From Desulfobulbaceae bacterium UBA2276 (lineage in GTDB: Bacteria > Desulfobacterota > Desulfobulbia > Desulfobulbales > Desulfocapsaceae): DNA of 15,138 bases. The stretch covers positions 73,331 to 88,468 of the forward strand of contig DDWW01000018.1 in assembly GCA_002347085.1 (NCBI GenBank), given 5' to 3'. The position numbers were made by a program, and so were the translations under genes. The notes below the pieces were generated by a model. It searched no databases. It was not told where the DNA came from and saw only the letters and a program-made list of their open reading frames with translations. Numbering within the stretch: the first letter of the stretch is position 1; each line of letters starts with the position of its first letter. This document shows, piece after piece, positions 1 to 8,478 of the stretch.

Positions 1-365
1 ACCCGAATTTTTGCAAGACCTTGAAAGATTTTTTGACCTTGCGGGGCTTCCATGTTGAGACGGAAAGTGAGCCGCAGAAAGTGCGGGGCCGTCTGGAGCA
101 TGATTACAAGCTTGCCGTCGTTCTCGACCTTAAGCTGGGGGCGGTGAACGGTTCGGAGGTGTTGACAGAGGTGCGGGCCAAGTATCCCACGAAACCGGTG
201 GTGCTGGTGACCGGCTATCGCCGGGAAATGGGGGACGCCATCGAGAAGGGACGCCAGATAGGCGCCTATACCTGCCTTTACAACCCATTGGAAATGGACG
301 ACTTATTCCAGGTGATTGAAGACATTCGAATGAAGAAACTGCAAAACCTGCTGGTCTCGGCATAA
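1..365 (+). CDS. Response regulator receiver-domain protein (5' end cut by window)
   Basis: Single-domain two-component receiver. The frame is open to the left edge: codons from base 3 read PNFCKTLKDFLTLRGF, which follows the usual D-D/E acidic pair, so the start and the Mg-binding acidic pair lie just outside the window. The TTG at base 21 is internal, not a start. The phospho-acceptor Asp sits in VVLDLKLG and the conserved Thr in LVTGY. The usual Lys of the K-P pair is Asn (LYNPLEMDD, codon 282-284 aac). The protein ends about 20 residues after the last helix, so there is no output domain. The stop TAA is 13 nt before the next gene, which is also a receiver protein, so the two are probably co-transcribed and may act in one phosphorelay. 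The partner kinase is not in the window. The receiver family is certain; the specific role is unknown. Confidence 0.9.
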   Translation, partial: PNFCKTLKDFLTLRGFHVETESEPQKVRGRLEHDYKLAVVLDLKLGAVNGSEVLTEVRAKYPTKPVVLVTGYRREMGDAIEKGRQIGAYTCLYNPLEMDDLFQVIEDIRMKKLQNLLVSA

Positions 366-378
366 CCGGAGAAAAATC

Positions 379-1593
379 ATGAATGCAAAGGAAAAAATCC
401 TGGTGGTGGACGATGACCCGAATCTCAGGAAGACGCTTGCCGACATCCTGAGGGTCAAGGGCTATGAAACGGCTATCGCCGGCACCGGTGCCGAGGCTAT
501 TGCCGCGGCGAAAAAAGGGGGTATCAGCCTTGCTCTGATCGACCTGATGCTGCCGGACGTGCCCGGGCTCGAGGTCATGGCCCGCATCAAGGCCATATCG
601 CCATTGACGGAGGCGATTATCCTGACCGGGCATGCCTCAATGGACACCGCCATCGAGGCGACCGGGCAGGGGGCGTTTTCCTATCTCCTCAAACCCTACA
701 ACATGGAAGACTTACTACGGGTCATCAGGCATGGCGTCGAGCGCCAGCAGGCGCAGGAGGAAATCCTCCGTCTGGCCTCATTCCCTACCTTGCACCCCAG
801 TCCGGTGATTGAACTTGACTCTGCCGGGGATGTCTCCTATCTCAATCCGGCAGCCGAGAGATTGTTTCCCAGGTTGGGCGTACTTGGGCAGTCACATCCT
901 TTGCTGCATTGTGCGTCAGGGCAGATAGACGCCTTACGGCAAGGCAAAGAGCAAGGAGAAGTAGTCGAGGAGGTGAAGATAGAGGAAGCGACGTATGAAC
1001 TGCATATCTCCTACGTTCATAATGTCAACCTCATTCGCATTTATGTGACGGACATCACGCAACGCAAACGGGATGAAGAGGCAATCTACCTTCTCGCCAC
1101 TACCGATAGCCTGACAGGCATCGCCAACCGTCGGGAGTTCACCGCAATCCTGGTGAGAGAAATGGATCAAACAAAAAGATATGGTATGCCCATGGCATTG
1201 GTGATGTACGATATCGATTACTTCAAACGCGTAAATGATACCTTCGGTCACGATGTCGGCGACCAGGTGTTGCAGACCGTCACCTGCCTGGTGAAGGACA
1301 ATATCCGTGCCTCTGATATCGTGGCGCGGTGGGGGGGGGAAGAGTTCATGGTGCTGATGCCGCAAACAGACCTCCAGGACGCCGGAAACACGGCCGAGAA
1401 GCTGCGGCTGGCAATCGCCGGCCATCATTTTGACCAGGTAAACAAACTGACGGTCAGTTTCGGGGTTACTGCGTACGAACCGCAGGATGATCTGAATTCG
1501 CTGTTGAAAAGGGTGGACGACGCGCTCTACCAGGCGAAGGAGCGGGGGAGGAATCGTGTCGAGATCCTGACCGGTGAGGCGGCTGCTCATTGA
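379..1593 (+). CDS. Receiver-PAS-like-GGDEF diguanylate cyclase
   Basis: A 404-aa cytoplasmic response regulator predicted to make cyclic di-GMP from two GTP when phosphorylated. The receiver domain (about 5-120) has D11-D13 for Mg, phospho-acceptor D55 (LIDLMLPD), T83 and K105 (LLKPY), so it looks fully active, unlike the neighbour upstream. Residues about 135-228 resemble a PAS fold (VIELDSAGDVSYLNPAAERLF, ending VTDITQRKRDEEA, typical of PAS-to-GGDEF linkers). The GGDEF domain (about 238-397) has the metal-binding DIDYFKRVND (278-287), the active-site motif GGEEF (319-323) and an intact inhibitory I-site RASD (310-313) five residues before it, suggesting product inhibition. GGAG at 368-371 precedes the ATG by 7 nt. 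The two glycine codons fall in a run of nine G. The family is certain; the input signal and target are unknown. Confidence 0.96.
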   Translation: MNAKEKILVVDDDPNLRKTLADILRVKGYETAIAGTGAEAIAAAKKGGISLALIDLMLPDVPGLEVMARIKAISPLTEAIILTGHASMDTAIEATGQGAFSYLLKPYNMEDLLRVIRHGVERQQAQEEILRLASFPTLHPSPVIELDSAGDVSYLNPAAERLFPRLGVLGQSHPLLHCASGQIDALRQGKEQGEVVEEVKIEEATYELHISYVHNVNLIRIYVTDITQRKRDEEAIYLLATTDSLTGIANRREFTAILVREMDQTKRYGMPMALVMYDIDYFKRVNDTFGHDVGDQVLQTVTCLVKDNIRASDIVARWGGEEFMVLMPQTDLQDAGNTAEKLRLAIAGHHFDQVNKLTVSFGVTAYEPQDDLNSLLKRVDDALYQAKERGRNRVEILTGEAAAH

Positions 1594-1765
1594 GGTGAAG
1601 GTTTTTTTTATCCCCGACGAGCTGAATGTCGGCCTTCACCGGAAAGGGAGAAGAAAGAAATAAAACGGCCCAAGCTCAAGAGGGTGCAATGCCCCAAGGA
1701 CAGATTGCCAACGTGTAGCCGTGGTTTTTCTTGAGAGTACAATCCTGACAGACAATGGTAGGGAA
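1594..1765. other. Convergent intergenic region with nested inverted repeats
   Basis: Lies between the ends of the diguanylate cyclase (plus) and the UshA-like gene (minus); no coding frame is convincing. Visible structure: GGTGAAGG (1594-1601) pairs with CCTTCACC (1633-1640), enclosing CCGAC/GTCGG (1614-1618 with 1628-1632). A T8 tract (1602-1609) lies inside the outer hairpin, not after it. A second set: CTCAAGA (1675-1681) pairs with TCTTGAG (1729-1735), enclosing GCAAT/ATTGC (1686-1690 with 1704-1708). ACGGC/GCCGT (1665-1669 with 1718-1722) could pair instead, and on the minus strand is followed by TTTTATTT, so it could act as a weak terminator for the minus-strand gene. None has the canonical stem-plus-U-tract form; a terminator role is inferred from the convergent position. 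Confidence 0.4.
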
Positions 1766-3032
1766 TTACTCAGTAATTTTGGTTTGGCTGGCAGGGCTGG
1801 TCTTGTTCTGGTGCAGCGTGTTGATCTGCTGTTTGATGTCGGTGACCAGGACCTTGATCTCAGGGGCTTCCGGTAGCGACGGCTTCAGGGCCAGAAAATC
1901 AAAGGTAAAGGAACAAGGTGTGTTTTTTTCCTCTAAGGAGCCGGGGGGCTGGGCTTGCTCCAAGGTCGTGATCTGCTGGGCCACGTCCTTTCGCTCCTGT
2001 TCTATCTGCTCAACCTTCTGGAGATAGCCTGGCTGTTGTTGCTCTTGCTTTTGTCGCATCCTCTGGATCTGCCAGTCGAGGGCGCCAAGCCGGTTACGGA
2101 GTTCGGTCAGTTCCTCTTCTTTTGCCTTGCCCCATTTGCCGCTTTTTTCCCAGTTGATATGGAGAATCCCTTGATATTTGCCTTGGCTCCCGGTCTGGGT
2201 GATCAGGGTATTGTTGACGTGTTGCGGGTTCATGTTGCCACTGCCCGGGCCAGCCGTAAGGATAAGGTGGAGGGTTGGGAATTCCTGGGCAATCTCCTGG
2301 TTTTCGGCCGGAGAGAGGCTGGAGAGCAGGATGAGGATATCGCATTGGGGGGTGGTTTTTTTAATCAGGGCCGGCAACACTGTTCGCCAGTCATCACGAG
2401 TGATACCGGCAGGCAGGGGGGAGACAGCACCGGTCAGACCAATGATTCCGGCCTTTATCCGGCCGATTTTTTTGATCCGCACCAGCTCAAAGACCGGACG
2501 GCCCTGTTGATCCAGAAGATTGGCCGATAGCCAGGGGAATCCTTGCTTCTGGCTGGCTTGCAGGAACGCAAGCCCGGCCGCCAGATCAAGGGGGCCAACC
2601 GCCACCGCATCCACCTTCATGGTGCTGTAGATCTTGATGATACCGGCAGCGGTCAGTTGTTCCTGGGACTGCCCGTCTGCTATCGGTGACTGCTTGAAGA
2701 GCAGATTGCCGGAGTCAACAAAGAGGGAGGGTTGGTGGTGCTCAGTGGCAATGTTTTTGATCTGGAATGCTTTTTTGGACAGCCCGCCCAATTGATTGGA
2801 GTGTCAGCCGCAGGGTTCAGTCTCGCCCTGGATGTTGTTGGAGTAAAAGAGGAGGAAGGATTCCGGGGGAGCGGCGTGCAGCGGGGTGGCGGTGAGCGGT
2901 GTCAGTAAGAGCAGGAGCAGTATGACCATGAAGATGGCGGGCCGCCCTGGAAGGTAGAGGCAAGATGGGCTGATCAGCCCGATGAGCCTGGTAGCCTTGG
3001 TTGTACGGCTGGTGTGGCTTGTGCTCTCGACA

Positions 3033-3052
<20 letters not shown>
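1766..3052 (-). CDS. UshA-like metallophosphatase-fold selenoprotein, Sec at residue 83
   Basis: Read as one 428-aa protein through an in-frame TGA at 2806-2804. The N-terminal part ends ...SNNIQGETEPCG, then TGA, then HSNQLGGLSKKA: this is the EPCGCxxxxLGGLxR signature of a secreted UshA/5'-nucleotidase-like family, with the TGA exactly at the second Cys. The 82 codons before and 345 after are in one frame with no other lesion, and a SECIS-like hairpin follows. Residues about 39-60 form a hydrophobic signal segment (cleavage likely after LHA, before APPES), so the mature protein is probably periplasmic with C81-G-U83 near its N-terminus. Later landmarks are FVDSGNLLF (111-119), DAVAVGPLDL (148-157) and a charged coiled-coil segment (about 310-368). 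Canonical metal ligands of the fold are not visible. The start ATG overlaps the end of rarA by 20 nt and has AAGGA upstream. I recall Cys and Sec versions of this family; the function is unknown. A recent nonsense mutation is the alternative. Confidence 0.82.
2775..2806 (-). promoter_or_regulatory. Candidate bacterial SECIS element with its Sec UGA codon
   Basis: Directly after the in-frame TGA (2806-2804), the minus-strand RNA can fold UUGGGC (2791-2786) with GUCCAA (2780-2775): six pairs, one of them G-U, around a five-base loop GGGCU (2785-2781). The loop begins 18 nt after the UGA and starts with two G, matching what is known of bacterial SECIS elements recognised by SelB (short stem-loop inside the coding sequence, apical loop some 16-37 nt past UGA, G in the first two loop positions). 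Pairing below the six-base stem is weak. The fold was judged by eye. Confidence 0.65.
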
Positions 3053-4402
<1,350 letters not shown>

Positions 4403-4406
<4 letters not shown>

Positions 4407-5341
4407 ATGTTGCCCCTGATGGAGGCCAGTACCTGGCGTAAGGCCGGCAGGTCTTTGCAATCATAGATCATCTTTCGATAGCTGGCACTCTCCGGCAGCC
4501 CCTTGAAATAACGGCCCAGATGATTTTTGATGCAGCCGGGCATGTGCCCTGCCGGCAGCGTCTGTTCGATCAGCTCCAGATGGCGGCAGACACCATCCAG
4601 CAATGGAGAGAGTTCGGTTGGTTTGCCTCCGGGAGTAAAGACCCAGGGGTTGCCCAAGGCAGCTCGGCCAATCATGATCCCGTCGCAACCAGTTTGACGC
4701 ATCATGGCAAGACCCTGGGCGTGGGAGCAGATGTCGCCATTGCCAATGACTGGTATTGCCACCGCCTGTTTTACCTGGGCGATGACCTCCCAGTCGGCAA
4801 TGCCGGTGAACCCTTGGGCCCAGGTGCGACCATGCACCGTGATTGCCGCTGCCCCGGCATCTTCGGCCATGCGAGCAAAGTCGAGGGCGGAGATGTGTTG
4901 GCTGTCCACCCCAATCCTGGTCTTGACGGTGACCGGCACCATACTGTTACTGATAACATTTTCTATGATGGCCCTGGCTGTTTGCGGCTCCTGCATCAAG
5001 GCGGCGCCCGCCCCGCGTTTGGTCACCTTTTTGACAGGGCAGCCCATGTTGATGTCAATGAGATCAGGATGAAAGGTGCTGAGCAGGGCCGCAGCCTGCC
5101 CCATGATGAGCGGATCGGCCCCGAAAAGTTGGAACGAGACTGGTCGCTCCGCCGGATTTGAGGCCAGCATGGCCAGGGTATTGGCCTGTTTATAGACCAG
5201 GCCGTGACAACTGATCATCTCGGAGACAACAAGGCCCGCCCCAAATTCCCGGCAAAGCCGGCGAAAGGGGAGGTCTGTATATCCGGCCAAGGGGGCAAGG
5301 ATAAAGGGCGAGTCGAAGGTCAGGTTGGCGATCTGAAGCAT
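4403..5341 (-). CDS. dusB: tRNA-dihydrouridine synthase (DusB-like)
   Basis: FMN- and NADPH-dependent enzyme that reduces specific uridines in the tRNA D-loop region. The 312-aa TIM-barrel domain starts MLQIANLTFDSPFILAPLAGYTD. It holds the catalytic Cys in INMGCPVKKV (C101), K140 in VTVKTRIG, H170 and R172 in TVHGRT, and the flavin-phosphate regions GNGDI (200-204) and IGRAALGNPW (224-233). This pattern fits DusB rather than DusA or DusC. An upstream in-frame TTG at 5368 would add nine residues; I chose the ATG at 5341 because the protein then begins at the family's usual first strand, though no strong ribosome binding site precedes either. It is the first gene of a dusB-rarA-selenoprotein unit, with its stop overlapping the rarA start by 4 nt. 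Confidence 0.93.
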
Positions 5342-5588
5342 TTTTTTATTGCTGATATTTTTTTGCAAACAGGGTATTTTCTACTTTTTCTTTCTTTTTC
5401 GGGTCAGGGTTTGTTGTTTAGGGGCCGTTAAGAAATAACTTGTATCTTTTTATCCATTTCTTTACGGCCCTTTATGCCGTTCTTGAAGCAAAAGAAGTCC
5501 AAGTTATTTATTTACGACGGCTGAACGATGGCCTGGCTGACAGATTGAATATTCATTCGTTTCTTTCTTACCATAATTGGAGAACCAT
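5342..5588. promoter_or_regulatory. Divergent dusB/transketolase intergenic region with overlapping inverted repeats
   Basis: Must hold the promoters for dusB (minus) and the transketolase gene (plus). A 15-nt imperfect inverted repeat (14 of 15 pairs) joins 5422-5436 (GGGCCGT..AGAAAT) to 5456-5470, with a 19-nt spacer. A second, perfect 10-bp inverted repeat joins AAATAACTTG (5433-5442) to CAAGTTATTT (5500-5509). The two share 5433-5436, so as RNA they are partly exclusive. A possible sigma-70-like promoter for the transketolase is TTGAAG (5483-5488) and TATTTA (5505-5510) with a 16-nt spacer; this is weak. The repeats could be an operator pair or a leader switch. No coding frame is convincing. 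Confidence 0.4.
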
Positions 5589-7523
5589 ATGCCACTGCAA
5601 TTAAATATGCAATCACGAGAATTATCCAGTCAGGAGTTGCAGGGATTGCGCGAGATGCGTGTCCGCTGCGCCAAGAATATCCTGCTCTCCACCAGCCTTG
5701 CCGCCTCCGGTCATCCCGGTGGCTCGCTCTCATCTCTTGACATGTTGCTGGTTACCTACGGTTGCATCAAGCATGACCCTGAGAATCCGAACATGGAGGA
5801 GCGGGATCGGGTGGTGGTCAGTATGGGCCATATCTCACCCGGCGTCTATTCCACCTTGGCCGAATATGGATATTTCAGTCAGGACGATTTTCTCGGTGGC
5901 TTTCGTCGCACCGGTTCCGGATTTCCCGGCCATGTGGAGCGCATTGTCCCCGGTGTGGAGTGGGACACAGGCAATCTGGGTCAGGGCTTGTCCACCGCAG
6001 TCGGCATTGCCCATGCCTTTAAGATCCAGGGCCGTCCGAATAAGGTTATCGTCTTTATGGGGGACGGCGAACAGCAGAAGGGGCAGATCTGCGAGGCCAT
6101 CCGTTTCGCCAATAAATACAAGCTCGATAATCTGATTGTGGTCATTGACCGTAATCATCTTCAGATCTGCGGTGCCACCGATGATATTATGCCCCAATCG
6201 GTGCGGGCCATGTATGCCACCAATAACTGGGAGGTCAAATATCTGGCTGATGGTCATGATTGCAACAGTTATTTCCGGGCCTTGGCCGATGCCTACACCA
6301 AGCCTTGTGGCAAACCGACGGTGATTGTCGCCCGCACCGTCATGGGCAAGGGGATCTCCTTTATGGAAAATCTGGCCAAGTATCATGGCTCGCCCTTGAA
6401 CCGCGCCATGCTCGCCGATGCGTTGAAGGAGCTGGGCGTTGACAATGATGTCGAGAAATGGGAGGCCTTGCGCGCTCAGCCGGTAGCCACCCATACCATT
6501 CGTAAATATGTGTCTAACGCCCCGGAAATTGCCTTGGGAACGCCTGTTCTTTATGGTGCTGACAGCAAGACTGATAACCGTTCCGCCTACGGCAATGCCC
6601 TGCAGGGGTTGGCTGAGGCCAATAATGTGAATGGCGCGATCACGATCAGCGGCATCTCCTGTGATCTGGAAGGATCGGTGAAGATGGGCGGGTTTCGCAA
6701 ACATTCACCTGGCGCTTATATCGAGGCGGGAATCCAGGAGCATCATGCCGCCAGCATGGCAGGCGGCATGAGTTCTGTGGGCATGGTGCCATTTTTCAGT
6801 ACCTTCGGGGTCTTTGCCCTTTCCGAGGTCTATAATCAGACCCGCATCAATGACTTTAATCACACCAACGTCAAGGTGGTTGCCACCCATGTGGGGCTGG
6901 ATGTGGGCGAGGATGGCCCGACCCATCAGTGTATTGATTATCTGGGGCTTACCCGCAACTTCTTCCGCTTTTCGGTATTTATGCCGGCGGATCCCAATCA
7001 GACCGACCGGATTATCCGCTTTGCCGCCACCCATGCCGGCAACGTCTTTGTCGGCATGGGGCGTTCGATCACTCCGGTGATCCTGAAAGAAGACGGCACC
7101 CCCTTCTATGATGCCGAGTACACCTTTCAGGCTGGCAAGGGTGACTGGTTGCGGCGCGGCAGTCAGGCTACGATCATCACCTACGGGGCACTTGTCCCCG
7201 CAGTCATTGAGGTCTGGGCCTTACTGGTTCGTGAGGGGAAATCAGTAGGGGTGCTGAACATGGCCTCTCTGGTGCCGATGGACAAGGATGCTGTTCTGGA
7301 GGCCGCAGCCAAAGGGCCGGTGGTAACCGTGGAAGATCATCATGTTGATACCGGACTGGGGGCCATGGTGGCCCTGGTGCTTGCCGAATCCGGCAAGGCG
7401 GTGCCCTTCAAGCGATGCGGGGTGCAATTCTACGGCGGCTCTGGACAACCGGCGGAGTTGTACGCCAAGCAAGGTCTGGATGCAGAATCTATAGCTGCTA
7501 CGGTGAAAGGCTTGCTGTTGTAA
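5589..7523 (+). CDS. tkt: Transketolase
   Basis: Thiamine-diphosphate enzyme moving two-carbon units between sugar phosphates in the pentose phosphate pathway. The 644-aa protein carries all three domains in one chain. Landmarks: H42 (SGHPGG), H81 (SMGH), H115 (GFPGH), the ThDP-binding GDG (158-160) ending at N189, H266 (KYHGSPL), the catalytic Glu in GIQEHH (E384), EDGPTHQ (441-447), and a C-terminal transketolase domain ending near the stop. The ATG at 5589 has GGAG (5579-5582) six nt upstream; a TTG at 5577 would place the start before that site and is rejected. It is alone on the plus strand, diverging from dusB and ending in a strong hairpin. The family is clear; a dedicated variant role cannot be excluded, since several loops differ from the enterobacterial enzyme. 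Confidence 0.94.
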   Translation: MPLQLNMQSRELSSQELQGLREMRVRCAKNILLSTSLAASGHPGGSLSSLDMLLVTYGCIKHDPENPNMEERDRVVVSMGHISPGVYSTLAEYGYFSQDDFLGGFRRTGSGFPGHVERIVPGVEWDTGNLGQGLSTAVGIAHAFKIQGRPNKVIVFMGDGEQQKGQICEAIRFANKYKLDNLIVVIDRNHLQICGATDDIMPQSVRAMYATNNWEVKYLADGHDCNSYFRALADAYTKPCGKPTVIVARTVMGKGISFMENLAKYHGSPLNRAMLADALKELGVDNDVEKWEALRAQPVATHTIRKYVSNAPEIALGTPVLYGADSKTDNRSAYGNALQGLAEANNVNGAITISGISCDLEGSVKMGGFRKHSPGAYIEAGIQEHHAASMAGGMSSVGMVPFFSTFGVFALSEVYNQTRINDFNHTNVKVVATHVGLDVGEDGPTHQCIDYLGLTRNFFRFSVFMPADPNQTDRIIRFAATHAGNVFVGMGRSITPVILKEDGTPFYDAEYTFQAGKGDWLRRGSQATIITYGALVPAVIEVWALLVREGKSVGVLNMASLVPMDKDAVLEAAAKGPVVTVEDHHVDTGLGAMVALVLAESGKAVPFKRCGVQFYGGSGQPAELYAKQGLDAESIAATVKGLLL

Positions 7524-7547
7524 CTGTAAGCGGTTGTCGGAAGAAAG

Positions 7548-7595
7548 AAAGCAAAACGGGGTGTCCCTGATTTCAGGGACACCCCGTTTTGCTTT
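7548..7595. terminator. Perfect 23-bp inverted repeat, likely bidirectional terminator
   Basis: The arms 7548-7570 (AAAGCAAAACGGGGTGTCCC and following TGA) and 7573-7595 are exact reverse complements separated by two bases, giving a GC-rich core (CGGGGTGTCCCTG) flanked by GCAAAA / TTTTGC. The outer T-rich part of each arm serves as the U-tract for either direction. It lies 25 nt after the transketolase stop and 74 nt past the end of lptE on the other strand, as expected for a shared terminator of convergent genes. Confidence 0.88.
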
Positions 7596-7668
7596 CAAAA
7601 GACGAGCAAAGGAAAAAGAAAAGACTGAGAAGAGAGAAGGCCTTCCTCCCACCATGCAAAGCTCTATG

Positions 7669-8196
7669 TTACAGCTCTGATAATTTTCCCAGTGATTTTA
7701 TATAAATTTTTTCTGAAAGATCATTAATAATGGTTTCCAGGGCCCTGGTTTCATTGTCCGCAGTAACTGTCGCGCTTCTGGTGGTGCGGGCATCTTCTGA
7801 CCAGGTCTCACTAGGGATCTCCAGGAGCACTTTATCTGTTTTGATATCTTTGAGGATATAGCGGACGGTAAGAATGACTTTGACCTGGGTGGCAGCGTTG
7901 CCGGTGCCATAAGAGAGGCTGGGTTGTTGAATGGAGAGAATTTCACCAGCAAGGATAAGATCGGCTCCGGCCTTCTCCTTGGTGACTTTAATGGAGTTTG
8001 TTTTTTGAAACCAGCGGGTCAGGGATTGATAGATCTTGGTGTCAAGTTGCAGGGCATTCGTTCTATTCTTCCAGTGAGTCACATAGATGGATTTTTCCGG
8101 CCCAGTATAGACATAAGGGTTATGATACCCGCAGGCACCAAGAAACAGGGCAACAAGGAGAAAAAGCGAGCTGAGACGAAGTGATGTTTTCAACAT
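7669..8196 (-). CDS. lptE: LPS-assembly lipoprotein LptE-like
   Basis: Outer-membrane lipoprotein predicted to plug and assist LptD, which inserts lipopolysaccharide in the outer membrane. The 175-aa protein starts with a lipoprotein signal MLKTSLRLSSLFLLVALFLG and the lipobox LGAC, with the lipidated Cys at residue 22, followed by GYH as in LptE/RlpB proteins. The rest has the family's pattern: a short strand with IYVTHWKNRT, an amphipathic helix, alternating strands (LILAGEILSI, VKVILTVRYIL) and a C-terminal helix ALETIINDLSEKIY. Sequence conservation in LptE is low, so the call also rests on its position downstream of leuS, a common arrangement in proteobacteria. GGAG precedes the ATG by 4 nt. 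holA, often next, is absent because the strand flips here. Confidence 0.85.
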   Translation of the reverse strand: MLKTSLRLSSLFLLVALFLGACGYHNPYVYTGPEKSIYVTHWKNRTNALQLDTKIYQSLTRWFQKTNSIKVTKEKAGADLILAGEILSIQQPSLSYGTGNAATQVKVILTVRYILKDIKTDKVLLEIPSETWSEDARTTRSATVTADNETRALETIINDLSEKIYIKSLGKLSEL

Positions 8197-8478
8197 TGAC
8201 TCCAGTATGTTTAGAAAGTTAATTCAAGGTGATATTACTCGCCCATTCTTTTGACAAGAAGATTCGATGAAGCTGTCGTTAAAAAACTAACTAAAATATT
8301 TCAATACCATGAACGGCATAAGGAAGATCGTGACGACCTGGATGAAATTGTAATAATTATTTTGTGAATCCGTTATTATTCCTGGCAGTCATTACGGCAC
8401 GATAAAGCTGATTCGTAACGACATAAGAATCCGTAAACAAAATGATGAGGCTATTTTGTAACAGATCATAAAATATCC
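8197..8478 (-). other. 282-nt AT-rich leuS-lptE spacer
   Basis: Clearly more AT-rich than the flanking genes. It has no recognisable RNA or well-supported gene. A 25-codon minus-strand frame (8469-8392) starts 10 nt after the leuS stop behind AAGGA and encodes a hydrophobic peptide starting MICYKIASSFCLRIL; it may be chance. On the plus strand a 44-codon open stretch (8233-8364) has no good start. The spacer is long for an operon, so lptE may have its own promoter here, but I see no clear -35/-10 pair. Confidence 0.35.

Noticed and set aside
934..1590. Long minus-strand open frame opposite the diguanylate cyclase
   Set aside because: Shadow of a high-confidence coding gene; its protein shows no family features.
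1766..2791. A separate gene starting at the TTG at 2791
   Set aside because: The TTG lies inside the conserved LGGL motif and the frame continues upstream through the TGA to a signal peptide; one selenoprotein gene explains both parts.
5835..6704. A 289-codon minus-strand open frame opposite transketolase
   Set aside because: Antisense shadow; the plus-strand gene has all catalytic motifs.
8233..8367. Plus-strand open stretch in the leuS-lptE spacer reading RRFDEAVVKKL...
   Set aside because: No ATG or GTG start or ribosome binding site, and only 44 codons; I could not tie it to a family, so it is not called as a gene remnant.
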